From: Muribaculaceae bacterium | Lineage (GTDB): Bacteria > Bacteroidota > Bacteroidia > Bacteroidales > Muribaculaceae | Direction: 5' to 3' | Length of the DNA stretch: 40,431 nt | Assembly (NCBI GenBank): GCA_017436845.1 | Contig: JAFSCJ010000024.1 | Location: 1 to 40,431, forward strand | Part shown: piece by piece, positions 1-8,829 of the stretch | Numbering within the stretch: position 1 is the first letter of the stretch | How the letters are laid out: each line of letters starts with the position of its first letter | The notes under the pieces: model-generated | The model's database searches: none | What the model was told of the DNA's origin: nothing | The model's input: the letters and a program-made list of their open reading frames with translations, nothing else | Translations under genes and position numbers: made by a program

Positions 1-1
1 A

Positions 2-631
2 AGTATATCACAGGACAATTCCATTAATATTTCAGGACCTTACGACGGACCATCTTTTATCGTTAAAACTGAAGGACTAAATTGGAGACATAGTAGTTGT
101 ATTAATATGTACAACAGAAATTTCATTGTCTCAAATAATCTCTTTTTTAATAATAACATTTACTATAGTGAAGATTGTATCTTTGTTTGGAATGTTTTTA
201 TTAAAGCTCAAAAGGTTTATTGTATTAATAGTATATTTTACAATTATGTTATTAATGCTAATAGTTGTATGAATAATAAATCGCAAGAACATTTAATCAA
301 TTTAACAAATAGCACATTCCCTCTCATTAAAGAATTTAAATCATTACAAAATTTAGGAAATACTATCATAAATAAATATATCGATAGAAATATAAATTTT
401 CTTGTAGTTTGGCATATCCACAAACTAATACAAGCAAATAAAAGTTTATCAACTATTTCAGATGATATCAAGGTTTTTAAAGCAATGGGATTATATCCAA
501 TTGCTGATTTTACAAAGTTTCCAGGCTACAACTCAAAAATTGTTAAATTATATCGTATTATCTTCAATAATAAACTAACATTATATTCTCTTTATTATTA
601 CTACAAACTTATTAAAATTTTTAAGCATTAA
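2..631 (+). CDS. Glycosyltransferase family 2, C-terminal part (5' truncated by window edge)
   Basis: The reading frame is open from the left edge, so the gene starts outside the window; an internal ATG at 107 is not the real start. About 209 residues are visible. The pattern W...C.NMYNRNFI followed by YYSEDCIF and a YNYV...SCMN segment is typical of the acceptor-side half of GT-A, family 2 capsule or LPS glycosyltransferases, where the ED pair lies near the catalytic base. The tail is basic and aromatic (YYYYKLIKIFKH), which suggests membrane association. The stop overlaps the next start (TAATG), so it is translationally coupled to the sugar transferase. Base composition is very AT-rich, as is usual for polysaccharide loci. 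The sugar transferred cannot be told. Confidence 0.8.
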   Translation, partial: SISQDNSINISGPYDGPSFIVKTEGLNWRHSSCINMYNRNFIVSNNLFFNNNIYYSEDCIFVWNVFIKAQKVYCINSIFYNYVINANSCMNNKSQEHLINLTNSTFPLIKEFKSLQNLGNTIINKYIDRNINFLVVWHIHKLIQANKSLSTISDDIKVFKAMGLYPIADFTKFPGYNSKIVKLYRIIFNNKLTLYSLYYYYKLIKIFKH

Positions 632-1239
632 TGTATAGAAATTATATAAAACGCTTATTAGATATTATCCTTTCCGGGATAGCATTATTATGCCTAAGTC
701 CAATTATGCTTATTTTGTGGATTTTGCTCACGATTGCAAATAAAGGAGCAGGTGCATTTTTCATTCAAGAGCGACCAGGTAAAAACGGCAAAATATTTCA
801 GGTTGTTAAGTTTAAGACAATGACTGATGAACGTGACGTTAACGGGAATTTGTTGTCTGATGCTGATAGACTAACACGTGTTGGAAGATTTGTTCGCTCG
901 ACATCGCTTGACGAACTCCCACAATTATGGAATGTTTTAAAAGGAGATATGTCTCTAATCGGTCCTCGCCCATTACTCCCTCAATATTTGCCTTTATATT
1001 CACCGGAGCAAGCTCGTAGGCACGAAGTACGTCCCGGTATTACAGGATGGGCGCAAGTAAATGGCCGAAATTCCTTAACATGGAAACAGAAATTTGAACA
1101 TGATGTATGGTATGTTGACAATATGTCATTTCTGCTTGATATGAAAATAATATACCTCACTATTAAAAACGTTATAAAGCGCGATGGAATTAACTCTTCA
1201 ACATGCGCAACAATGGAATATTTTAACGGAAATAACTAA
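631..1239 (+). CDS. PglC-like undecaprenyl-phosphate sugar phosphotransferase
   Basis: This 202-residue protein belongs to the small monotopic phosphoglycosyl transferases (bacterial sugar transferase family), which move a sugar-1-phosphate from a UDP-sugar onto undecaprenyl phosphate. Visible features are an N-terminal hydrophobic segment (about residues 10-35), the KFKTM block, the catalytic Asp-Glu dyad in SLDELPQ (D94, E95), GDMSLIGPRPL, and RPGITGWAQVNGRN. The length matches the minimal PglC/WcaJ catalytic core without extra N-terminal domains. It is followed directly by PglD-like and PglE-like genes, so the likely substrate is a 4-amino- or diacetamido-dideoxy sugar such as UDP-diNAc-bacillosamine; that part is inference from context. 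Confidence 0.93.
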   Translation: MYRNYIKRLLDIILSGIALLCLSPIMLILWILLTIANKGAGAFFIQERPGKNGKIFQVVKFKTMTDERDVNGNLLSDADRLTRVGRFVRSTSLDELPQLWNVLKGDMSLIGPRPLLPQYLPLYSPEQARRHEVRPGITGWAQVNGRNSLTWKQKFEHDVWYVDNMSFLLDMKIIYLTIKNVIKRDGINSSTCATMEYFNGNN

Positions 1240-1240
1240 T

Positions 1241-1831
1241 ATGAAACTATACGGAGCAAGTGGTCATGCAAAAGTAATCATTGATATTTTAAATGCTTGC
1301 AATATTAATATTAGTGAAATATATGATGATAATCATAATGAAATAGTATCTTTACATGGTATAAATGTATGCCAGCCACACAAAACAGATGAAGAAATTA
1401 TAATTAGTATTGGTAATAATTCTGTTAGAAAAAATTTATCTAAAAGTGGTATTTCTGATAAATTTGGTATTGCAATACACCCAAGTGCAATAGTGTCTCC
1501 ATATGCAGAAATTGGAGAAGGTACAGTTGTAATGCAAGGAGCCATAATACAGGCTGGAGCTAAAATTGGTCGTCATTGTATAATTAATACAGGGGCATCT
1601 ATTGACCATGATTGCTTAATTGAAGATTATGCTCATATTTCGCCAAAAGCAACCCTATGTGGAAATGTTCACGTGGGAGAGGGGACACAAATAGGAGTTG
1701 GTTCGTCAATTGTTCCTAATATCAAAATTGGCAAATGGACATTAATTTGTGCAGGTTCAGTTGTAACTAAAGATATGCCTGATAATTGTGTAGCTGCTGG
1801 TAATTTTTGTGAATTTAAAAAATTTATATAA
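1241..1831 (+). CDS. PglD/NeuD-family sugar O- or N-acetyltransferase
   Basis: Start chosen at the ATG one base after the stop of the sugar transferase, giving 196 residues (MKLYGASGHAKV); the longer frame from 1184 would lie inside the upstream gene. The N-terminal Rossmann-like part (GASGHAKVIIDIL) binds the sugar nucleotide. From about residue 85 a left-handed beta-helix of hexapeptide repeats follows (for example AIVSPYAEIGEGTVV). His123 in SIDHDCLIEDYAHISP aligns with the catalytic His of PglD. The family transfers acetyl from acetyl-CoA; in PglD the acceptor is UDP-4-amino-4,6-dideoxy-GlcNAc. The neighbouring aminotransferase supports N-acetylation, but the acceptor is not proven by sequence. 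Confidence 0.9.
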   Translation: MKLYGASGHAKVIIDILNACNINISEIYDDNHNEIVSLHGINVCQPHKTDEEIIISIGNNSVRKNLSKSGISDKFGIAIHPSAIVSPYAEIGEGTVVMQGAIIQAGAKIGRHCIINTGASIDHDCLIEDYAHISPKATLCGNVHVGEGTQIGVGSSIVPNIKIGKWTLICAGSVVTKDMPDNCVAAGNFCEFKKFI

Positions 1832-1836
1832 CTACA

Positions 1837-2967
1837 ATGAAAGAAAGGATTTTGTTGTCGTTGGCTCACATGGGTGGGACAGAGAAGAATTGGGTTGATG
1901 AGGCATTCCGCACAAATTGGATAGTTCCTCTTGGTCCTAATGTTGATGAATTTGAGCGACGACTTGAAGGATATTTAGGTTGCGGAAAAGTTGTCGCATT
2001 GAGTGCCGGGACGGCTGCTTTACATTTAGGTTTAGTAATGCTCGGTGTTGGGAAAGATGATGAGGTAATTTGCCAATCATTTACGTTCTCGGCAAGTGCA
2101 AATCCAATATGTTATCAAGGCGCAAAACCGATATTTGTTGATAGTGAACCGGAAACATGGAACATGTGCCCTATCGCTCTTGAAAAAGCTATTATTGACC
2201 GCAAAAAAGTTACCGGCAAATATCCCAAAGCCATAATCCCTGTTCATTTATATGGCATGCCGGCAAAAATGGATGAGATTAATGCTATTGCACAAAAATA
2301 TAATATCCCTGTCCTTGAAGATGCAGCTGAAGCTTTAGGATCTCAATATAAAGGGAAATTGTGTGGTACACTTGGAAATTATGGAGCAATAAGTTTTAAT
2401 GGAAACAAAATCATTACAACGTCGGGTGGTGGCGCATTAATATGTCCAAATAATGAAACTGCACAACGCGTAAAATTCTACGCAACACAAGCTCGCGAAA
2501 ATCGACCATATTACTACCACGAGGTAATTGGATACAACTATCGTATGAGCAATGTATGTGCCGGTATCGGTTGTGGGCAAATGGATGTACTTGCTGATCA
2601 TGTTGCTCGTCGTCAAGAAATTCATGACATTTACAAATCAGAATTATCAGACATTGAAGGATTGACAATATTGGATAATCCTAACTGTGATTTTCAGTCT
2701 AATTTTTGGCTGACAACCATACTAATATCTCCCAAGACAGGCAGAACGCCTGACGAAATAAGAGTTGCTCTTGAAAAAGAGAATATTGAGACACGTTTGT
2801 TATGGAGGCCAATGCATATGCAACCAATATATCAAGATGCGCCATATTATGGTGGCAATGTTGCAGAAACTCTTTTCAACCAAGGGTTGTGTTTACCTAG
2901 TGGATCTAGCCTAATAGATGAAGATATTCACAGAGTCATAGATGCAATAAAAGCTCAATTTAAATAA
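1837..2967 (+). CDS. DegT/DnrJ/EryC1/StrS sugar aminotransferase, PglE-like
   Basis: This is a 376-residue PLP-dependent enzyme that aminates a 4-keto-6-deoxy nucleotide sugar. Visible features are the N-terminal [12 protein letters not shown] block, [40 protein letters not shown], and the Schiff-base lysine K191 in [12 protein letters not shown]. The length is normal. It lies six bases after the acetyltransferase gene; sugar transferase, acetyltransferase and aminotransferase in a row is the PglC-PglD-PglE set. The matching 4,6-dehydratase (PglF) is not in the window and may be upstream. The start [14 protein letters not shown] is typical of the family. Confidence 0.93.
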   Translation: MKERILLSLAHMGGTEKNWVDEAFRTNWIVPLGPNVDEFERRLEGYLGCGKVVALSAGTAALHLGLVMLGVGKDDEVICQSFTFSASANPICYQGAKPIFVDSEPETWNMCPIALEKAIIDRKKVTGKYPKAIIPVHLYGMPAKMDEINAIAQKYNIPVLEDAAEALGSQYKGKLCGTLGNYGAISFNGNKIITTSGGGALICPNNETAQRVKFYATQARENRPYYYHEVIGYNYRMSNVCAGIGCGQMDVLADHVARRQEIHDIYKSELSDIEGLTILDNPNCDFQSNFWLTTILISPKTGRTPDEIRVALEKENIETRLLWRPMHMQPIYQDAPYYGGNVAETLFNQGLCLPSGSSLIDEDIHRVIDAIKAQFK

Positions 2968-2984
2968 TACATATATACCCCATT

Positions 2985-4058
2985 ATGGAACAAAGTAATA
3001 ACAAAATAGCTCTAATTACAGGTATTACCGGGCAAGATGGCTCATTTCTTGCTGAGTTTTTGCTTGAAAAAGGATATGAAGTACATGGAATAATACGCCG
3101 TAGTTCTTCATTTAATACGGGACGTATCGAACATCTATATTTAGATGAATGGGTGCGTGACATGAAACGCCGTAGATTAATCAATCTTCACTATGGCGAC
3201 ATGACTGATTCTAGTTCTCTTATACGCATAATTGAAGAAGTACAGCCTACTGAAATATATAACCTTGCAGCACAAAGCCATGTAAAGGTTTCTTTTGACG
3301 TACCTGAATACACCGCTGAAACAGACGCAGTTGGGACACTTCGCCTATTAGAAGCTGTGCGCATCCTAAAAATGGAGAAACGTACTCGAATCTATCAAGC
3401 CAGCACATCGGAATTATATGGCAAAGTTCAAGAGGTGCCTCAGAGTGAAAAAACACCGTTCTATCCACGCAGTCCATATGCATGTGCAAAACTATATGGG
3501 TTTTGGATAACAAAAAATTATCGTGAAAGCTATGGCATGTATGCCGTAAATGGAATTTTATTCAACCATGAAAGTGAACGTCGTGGGGAAACATTTGTAA
3601 CACGAAAAATTACTCTTGCTGCTGCTCGCATAGTAAATGGATTGCAAGACAAACTATATCTCGGCAACTTGAATGCTCTACGCGACTGGGGCTACGCACG
3701 AGATTATGTTGAATGCATGTGGCTCATAATGCAGCAAGAAGAACCGGAAGACTATGTTATCGCAACAGGTGAATATCACACCGTGAGAGAATTCACCACT
3801 TTAGCATTTAAACATGCCGGCATTTCTCTACGCTGGGAGGGAGAAGGTCTCGATGAAAAAGGGATAGATGAAGAAACAGGAAAAATTCTCGTTGAAGTAG
3901 ATCCGAAATATTTCCGTCCTGCTGAAGTAGAGCAATTACTTGGCGATCCAACTAAAGCAAAAGAACGACTCGGCTGGAACCCTCGAAAAACATCATTCCA
4001 AGAGCTTATTAAAATCATGGTTGATGCCGATCTTGAACTCATCAAGAATCAAAAATAA
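2985..4058 (+). CDS. gmd: GDP-mannose 4,6-dehydratase
   Basis: This is a 357-residue extended short-chain dehydrogenase that converts GDP-D-mannose to GDP-4-keto-6-deoxymannose in the cytosol, the first committed step to GDP-L-fucose. It shows the GITGQDGS nucleotide-binding motif at residues 12-19, the LHYGDMTD block, a catalytic triad within ASTSELYG and [10 protein letters not shown] (YxxxK), and [15 protein letters not shown], which is highly characteristic of Gmd. The fcl gene follows after four bases, so the two steps are made together. Fucose is often put into surface glycans by Bacteroidales, either by synthesis or by salvage; here the synthesis route is encoded. Confidence 0.97.
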   Translation: MEQSNNKIALITGITGQDGSFLAEFLLEKGYEVHGIIRRSSSFNTGRIEHLYLDEWVRDMKRRRLINLHYGDMTDSSSLIRIIEEVQPTEIYNLAAQSHVKVSFDVPEYTAETDAVGTLRLLEAVRILKMEKRTRIYQASTSELYGKVQEVPQSEKTPFYPRSPYACAKLYGFWITKNYRESYGMYAVNGILFNHESERRGETFVTRKITLAAARIVNGLQDKLYLGNLNALRDWGYARDYVECMWLIMQQEEPEDYVIATGEYHTVREFTTLAFKHAGISLRWEGEGLDEKGIDEETGKILVEVDPKYFRPAEVEQLLGDPTKAKERLGWNPRKTSFQELIKIMVDADLELIKNQK

Positions 4059-4062
4059 TACG

Positions 4063-5133
4063 ATGAATAAAAAATCAAAAATATATGTAGCAGGGCATCG
4101 TGGTCTTGTAGGATCTGCTATATGGAATAATTTACAAAAGCGCGGTTACACCAACCTGATTGGTCGTACACATGCGGAATTAGACCTTCTTGATGGAGTA
4201 GCTGTACGTGAATTTTTTGACAAAGAACAGCCAGAATATGTGATTCTTGCTGCCGCACATGTGGGAGGTATAATGGCCAACAATATTTATCGTGCAGATT
4301 TTATATACAAAAATCTACAAATTCAGCAAAATGTTATTGGCGAAAGCTTTAGACACAATGTAAAGAAACTTTTGTTTCTTGGCAGTACATGCATTTATCC
4401 AAGAGATGCAAATCAACCAATAAAAGAAGATGAATTGCTTACATCTCCGCTTGAATATACCAATGAGCCTTATGCTATTGCTAAAATCGCAGGTTTGAAA
4501 ATGTGCGAAAGCTTTAATCTTCAGTATGGTACAAACTATATTGCAGTAATGCCTACGAACCTGTATGGTCCTCGTGATAATTTTCACTTGGAGCGTAGCC
4601 ATGTATTACCTGCAATGATTCGCAAAATGCATCTTGCCAAACTCCTAATGGAAGGAAATATTGATGGAATAAAATCAGATCTTAATAATATGCCGGTAAA
4701 TGGTGTTGCTGGCAATGCTTCAATAGAGGAAATACATTCCACATTAGAAAAATATGGGATATATAAAGACCATCTTGTTCTTTGGGGTACAGGAACACCA
4801 TTAAGAGAATTTCTTTGGAGTGAAGATATGGCAGATGCATCTGTACATATACTTGAAAACGTGTCATTTGCTGATTTAAAAGGATATAACCCCGAAATAA
4901 GAAATTGTCATATTAATATTGGCACCGGAAAAGAAATCAGCATTAGAGAGTTAGCATATATTATAAAAAAAGAGATTAAATATAATGGTGAAATACATTG
5001 GGATAATACAAAACCCGATGGTACGATGAGAAAACTCTGCGACGTAACTAAGTTACACTCACTAGGGTGGAAACACACAATAGAAATAACCGATGGAATA
5101 CATCGATTATATTCATGGTATCTTAGCCAATAA
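4063..5133 (+). CDS. fcl: GDP-L-fucose synthase (epimerase/reductase)
   Basis: The ATG at 4063 is chosen (MNKKSKIYVAGHRGLVGS), giving 356 residues; the longer frame starting at 3940 runs inside gmd. The enzyme does the 3,5-epimerisation and NADPH reduction of GDP-4-keto-6-deoxymannose. The GHRGLVGS Rossmann motif, LGSTCIYP, the YAIAKIAG YxxxK pair, NLYGPRDNFH and WGTGTPLREFL are all present. It is longer than the about 320-residue E. coli enzyme because of an insert of roughly 30 residues near position 205-235 (the stretch with MPVNGVAG), which I recall from Bacteroidetes homologues. It directly follows gmd. Confidence 0.96.
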   Translation: MNKKSKIYVAGHRGLVGSAIWNNLQKRGYTNLIGRTHAELDLLDGVAVREFFDKEQPEYVILAAAHVGGIMANNIYRADFIYKNLQIQQNVIGESFRHNVKKLLFLGSTCIYPRDANQPIKEDELLTSPLEYTNEPYAIAKIAGLKMCESFNLQYGTNYIAVMPTNLYGPRDNFHLERSHVLPAMIRKMHLAKLLMEGNIDGIKSDLNNMPVNGVAGNASIEEIHSTLEKYGIYKDHLVLWGTGTPLREFLWSEDMADASVHILENVSFADLKGYNPEIRNCHINIGTGKEISIRELAYIIKKEIKYNGEIHWDNTKPDGTMRKLCDVTKLHSLGWKHTIEITDGIHRLYSWYLSQ

Positions 5134-5172
5134 TATACAAGCTATAATATAATACACACAACATAAAAACTT

Positions 5173-6150
5173 ATGAACACACTTATTTTTTATATTATTC
5201 TCTTCGCAATTTTGCTGTTATGTGAATTAGTATATTTTCGCATAGCTCGCTATTATAGTATTGGTGATAACGTAACACACAGATCTTCCCACAAAGATTA
5301 CCAACTTACAGGTGGAGGTATCATTTTTATTATCTCTGCTATAATATTTTGGATATGGTATTCTGTATGGCAACAAGGACCGCCCATCCCTCACTTTTGT
5401 ACAATGATGAATATAGCATTAGGATTAGCAATTTTGAGTTTTTGGGATGATATAAAGGATTTACCCCCGCTTATGCGTTTGGTTTGCCATGTTATAGCTG
5501 TAGCCATTACATTCTACTTTATTCTTGAGCATGGATACATAGATATTTACATCCTTGTTTTAATAGGAGGAGTTGGTTTTATTAATGCTTATAATTTCAT
5601 GGATGGGATTAATGGGATTACAGCAGGATATTCTATAGTAACACTTTGTACTCTTTTTTATTGCTATATAGAAACGCCTGGAATTCCTGTTGAATTCATA
5701 GTATCTCTGCTCATTGCAACATTAATTTTTACCTTCTACAATTTCAGAAAAAAAGCGTTATGTTTTGCCGGTGATATTGGCTCCATTGTAATGGGATTCT
5801 TTTTATTGTTTTTATCTGTTGAGTTAATACTCGTTAGAAATGATGCTACCATAATTGTTTTTTTTATTGTATATGGTATTGATTCTGTATACACAATTTT
5901 TCAACGTTTGTTTATGGGCGAAAATATATTTCTCCCCCACAGACATCATTTATATCAAGTATTTGCCAATCAATGGAGGATTCCACACCACAAAGTATCA
6001 ATAGGGTATTGTACAACACAACTTATAATTAATATATTATACTTTTTTATACCAGAAGTCTATAAATGGAGCTATGTAATAATTATTATAATGTTATTAA
6101 GCATTATATATTTTATTTCAAAGCGGTCACCACTAAGTCACAAAAATTAG
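5173..6150 (+). CDS. WecA/MraY-like undecaprenyl-phosphate glycosyl-1-phosphate transferase
   Basis: This 325-residue polytopic membrane protein, with about ten hydrophobic segments, belongs to glycosyltransferase family 4 (MraY/WecA/TagO superfamily). The cytoplasmic loop motifs are visible: D92-D93 in DDIKDLPP, NAYNFMDGINGI (residues 138-149, with D144), D201 in GDIGS, and the HRHHLYQ block. Such enzymes start lipid-linked glycans by moving HexNAc-1-phosphate to undecaprenyl phosphate. The locus thus carries two possible initiators, this one and the PglC-like enzyme. It is the last gene of the cluster, followed by a strong terminator. The sugar substrate cannot be decided from sequence. Confidence 0.9.
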   Translation: MNTLIFYIILFAILLLCELVYFRIARYYSIGDNVTHRSSHKDYQLTGGGIIFIISAIIFWIWYSVWQQGPPIPHFCTMMNIALGLAILSFWDDIKDLPPLMRLVCHVIAVAITFYFILEHGYIDIYILVLIGGVGFINAYNFMDGINGITAGYSIVTLCTLFYCYIETPGIPVEFIVSLLIATLIFTFYNFRKKALCFAGDIGSIVMGFFLLFLSVELILVRNDATIIVFFIVYGIDSVYTIFQRLFMGENIFLPHRHHLYQVFANQWRIPHHKVSIGYCTTQLIINILYFFIPEVYKWSYVIIIIMLLSIIYFISKRSPLSHKN

Positions 6151-6201
6151 CATATCAGATTATTATAGTGAGTTGATATAGAAGATATTGAATTAATGTT
6201 A

Positions 6202-6246
6202 TAATAAAAGAATAGGTCGCCAATAAAGCGACCTATTCTTTTATTA
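6202..6246. terminator. Bidirectional rho-independent terminator
   Basis: A perfect 19-bp stem (6202-6220 pairing with 6228-6246) with a 7-nt loop. A G+C-rich inner part is flanked by A and T runs on either side, so it works on both strands. It sits between the converging glycan locus (+) and rpmH (-). Confidence 0.93.
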
Positions 6247-6265
6247 CCTAATTGGTTATAATTTC

Positions 6266-6421
6266 TTACTTACCACCGATTGAATCAGATACAGTCAAGC
6301 GAGCGCGACCTTTTGCGCGACGGCGAGCTAATACTTTACGTCCATCAGGTGTTGACATTCTTTCACGGAAACCGTGTTTGTTTACTCTTTTTCTGTTTGA
6401 AGGTTGAAATGTTCTTTTCAT
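6266..6421 (-). CDS. rpmH: 50S ribosomal protein L34
   Basis: This is a 51-residue basic protein read on the minus strand, starting [19 protein letters not shown] and ending [13 protein letters not shown], the HGFRERM motif and the Arg/Ala-rich [10 protein letters not shown] are diagnostic of L34. The end SDSIGGK is of the form seen in Bacteroidetes. It is not linked to dnaA or rnpA here. A Bacteroidetes promoter lies directly upstream and a strong terminator directly downstream, so it looks monocistronic, although read-through from the upstream epimerase operon is possible because I see no terminator between them. Confidence 0.97.
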   Translation of the reverse strand: MKRTFQPSNRKRVNKHGFRERMSTPDGRKVLARRRAKGRARLTVSDSIGGK

Positions 6422-6465
6422 TGCCGTTATTTATTTTTGTTTATTTTCTATTACAATTCGGAGTG

Positions 6466-6497
6466 CAAATTTAGCAAAAAATTTTCACTTTGACAAA
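6466..6497 (-). promoter_or_regulatory. Bacteroidetes-type promoter of rpmH
   Basis: Read on the minus strand: -33 TTTG (6497-6494), a 20-nt spacer, and -7 TAAATTTG (6473-6466). This matches the primary sigma consensus of Bacteroidetes. Transcription would begin near 6460, leaving a leader of about 38 nt before the ATG at 6421. Confidence 0.8.
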
Positions 6498-6520
6498 TAT
6501 CTATTTTATTTAATTGGGAT

Positions 6521-7648
6521 TTATAGTGGAATAACACCAATTCCCGGACGTTCCGGAATTGTTACCTTTCCATTTACAATCTTCATACCGTCAAAAATAT
6601 CATTTGCGATAAGCAAATTACCATCCAGATCTGCCCAATCAACCATTGGTGCAAGTTGAGACGCCGCACTCACAGCACATGAAGTTTCAGTCATGCATCC
6701 AAGCATAACCTTCATACCCATTGACTTAGCTAAAACAGCCATTTTATATGCTTCATGCATACCGGTACTTTTCATTAATTTTATATTTATACCGTCATAT
6801 GCTTGAGCGGCTCGCATAACATCAGGGAGCCTTTGTAAAAACTCGTCAGCTATAATTGGGAGTGGGCTACGTTCTCTTAACCATGCTGTTTCGTCAATCA
6901 TTTCCTTGGGCATAGGTTGCTCAACAAACAAGCAATTTCTTTCACTTAACCAGTGACACATTTCCAATGCTTTCTCTTTGTCGTTCCATCCTTGATTAGC
7001 ATCAACACATATAGGTCGATTTGTCTTTGAGCGAATTATATCAACAAGTTCCTTGTCATTATCTAACCCCATCTTTACTTTCAAAACATTGTATGGCTCC
7101 GCTTCATCGACTTTTTTGCGAACTATATCTGCCTTATCGATGCCGATAGTAAATGATGTATCCGGAGCATTTTCTGGGTTCAAACCCCATATTTTATACC
7201 ATGGTTGCTCCATTATTTTCCCTAATAAATCATGCAATGCAATATCAACTGATGCTTTTGCAGCCCTATTATCAGGTGCTACTTTATCCATATAATCATG
7301 GATGTCTTCTATCCTGAAAGGATCATTAAATTGCGACAGATCAAGTTGTGATAAAAATTTTGTAACACTTTCAACACTTTCCCCTAAGTATGGTGGCATT
7401 GAAGCTTCTCCATAGCCTATAATTCCATCATATTCAAGCCGAACTTGCACTCCTGGTGTAGTGGTTCTGCTGTATTTTGCCAAATTAAATGAATGTCTTA
7501 ACTTCAATTCATATGACTCAAATGACAAATTTAACTTACCTGATTTTGCGACCTTGCGTGTAGGTTCTCCACATGAAGAAAATGAAATTGGAGATGCCAA
7601 CGCAAGCATTCCTAAACCTGTATTACGAAGAAATTTTCTACGATCCAT
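6521..7648 (-). CDS. Secreted L-Ala-D/L-Glu type dipeptide epimerase (enolase superfamily)
   Basis: Start taken at the ATG at 7648 (MDRRKFLRNTGLG), seven bases after the NlpC/P60 stop, giving 375 residues. The N terminus looks like a twin-arginine/lipoprotein signal (DRRKFL...SFSSCG). The enolase-superfamily barrel carries K190 and K192 (KVK), metal ligands in CVDANQGW, FVEQP and IADEF, and K290 in NIKLMKS, as expected for the muconate-lactonising/dipeptide epimerase subgroup. It would epimerise murein dipeptides such as L-Ala-D-Glu to L-Ala-L-Glu. Its place behind an NlpC/P60 peptidase supports that substrate. I recall equivalent Bacteroides enzymes; substrate range is inferred. Confidence 0.92.
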   Translation of the reverse strand: MDRRKFLRNTGLGMLALASPISFSSCGEPTRKVAKSGKLNLSFESYELKLRHSFNLAKYSRTTTPGVQVRLEYDGIIGYGEASMPPYLGESVESVTKFLSQLDLSQFNDPFRIEDIHDYMDKVAPDNRAAKASVDIALHDLLGKIMEQPWYKIWGLNPENAPDTSFTIGIDKADIVRKKVDEAEPYNVLKVKMGLDNDKELVDIIRSKTNRPICVDANQGWNDKEKALEMCHWLSERNCLFVEQPMPKEMIDETAWLRERSPLPIIADEFLQRLPDVMRAAQAYDGINIKLMKSTGMHEAYKMAVLAKSMGMKVMLGCMTETSCAVSAASQLAPMVDWADLDGNLLIANDIFDGMKIVNGKVTIPERPGIGVIPL

Positions 7649-7655
7649 ATATGTT

Positions 7656-8825
7656 TTATTTATTAAAATACCATGAGTGATTTGAAACACGTGTTATTCC
7701 GATTGTACCTTCATTGCCATCAATTCTTACTGCATGCAAGAATGGAGTTGTCAGATATTCCTTTGATTTAGGATCAACACTATTTCTTTTTACACGTCCC
7801 GATGCATGAACATAGGTCCCATTATTATCATATATTGCGACATGCGTCACCTTACGAGTTTTTGCATTACCGAAAAACAATAAATCCCCGGCTTGGCAAT
7901 TAGCCCAATCTTTTGCCTCAATACGTTTTCCAGTCAATGCTTGTTGAGATGCATCGCGCATTAATATTATTCCATTAGAGAAGTAACATACACGAGCAAA
8001 ACCTGAACAATCCAATGATTTTGTAGACATTCCACCCCACAGATATGGTATTCCCATCATTGAATAGGCAATATCAAGAATTTTTTGTGAATCAAATTCT
8101 TGATTAGCCCATTCTTCAATAGTTTTAACATCTTTAGCATTTAACCACCCATATCTACCATCAGGAAGTGTCACCTTTACTTTTTCAGAATTAGTTGATA
8201 TCACACCATTTACAATACAACCATTCACTAAATCAGTTATAATGTTTCGCACAGATGATAAATTTTCAGTATCATATACTTTTATTTGATCAAACGATGT
8301 AACGATTAAACGATTTGACTGCTTCCATATATTCATTTCATCGGCATTTTTACGAACTATAGAATTTCCAATTATATAGGAAATATATCCATCAGGCGAT
8401 TGCACTCTCCACCACTCTCCTACTTTTTCAAGCAATCGCAATGGGGTTCCCATTAATGCTTGAGATACAATTTCTGCTGAATGGCTCGGTTTATATCTCA
8501 GATGAGCAACTGAAATTCTCACAATTCCCCAATTATCAGAAGGATATACAATAATACTATCAATATAACTGATATTCTCTTTTTGCATCATCAAAGCAAA
8601 TGCCTCATGAGCTTTCTTTTCAGAAGTTTTTCCTCTTACAACAATTCCTTCCGGTGTATCATAGGCTAATGCAGACCATATTGTCTGACGACTATCCGGT
8701 GCATATTTATGCCTTACGGATGTTATTATTTCGTCATTAATCTTATTAATAATTACATTTTCTTGAGCCATAACAGAAATAGGCAAAAGAAATAGAATTC
8801 CTAATATAAACTTAAGTTTACTCAT
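7656..8825 (-). CDS. Secreted NlpC/P60 cell-wall peptidase with SH3-like domains
   Basis: The ATG at 8825 (MSKLKFILGILFLL) gives 389 residues with a signal peptide cut near VMAQ; a TTG five codons earlier would overlap the upstream gene. Residues about 90-240 contain SH3b-like repeats (WGIVRISVAHLR, LRLLEKVGEWWRV, GWLNAKDV), and the C-terminal NlpC/P60 domain has Cys273 in LDCSGF, His328 in VTHVAIY and a third polar residue in YVHASG. Such enzymes cut gamma-D-Glu-diamino acid bonds in murein peptides and release the L-Ala-D-Glu that the next gene would epimerise. It starts four bases after the transglutaminase-like gene. Confidence 0.93.
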   Translation of the reverse strand: MSKLKFILGILFLLPISVMAQENVIINKINDEIITSVRHKYAPDSRQTIWSALAYDTPEGIVVRGKTSEKKAHEAFALMMQKENISYIDSIIVYPSDNWGIVRISVAHLRYKPSHSAEIVSQALMGTPLRLLEKVGEWWRVQSPDGYISYIIGNSIVRKNADEMNIWKQSNRLIVTSFDQIKVYDTENLSSVRNIITDLVNGCIVNGVISTNSEKVKVTLPDGRYGWLNAKDVKTIEEWANQEFDSQKILDIAYSMMGIPYLWGGMSTKSLDCSGFARVCYFSNGIILMRDASQQALTGKRIEAKDWANCQAGDLLFFGNAKTRKVTHVAIYDNNGTYVHASGRVKRNSVDPKSKEYLTTPFLHAVRIDGNEGTIGITRVSNHSWYFNK

Positions 8826-8829
8826 AATT

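Noticed and set aside
3940..4062. A longer start for fcl inside gmd
   Set aside because: The added 41 residues are out-of-frame gmd sequence; the ATG at 4063 gives the exact family N terminus.
7053..7676. Plus-strand ORFs within the epimerase gene
   Set aside because: They are antisense to a clearly conserved enzyme and have no recognisable motifs or start signals.
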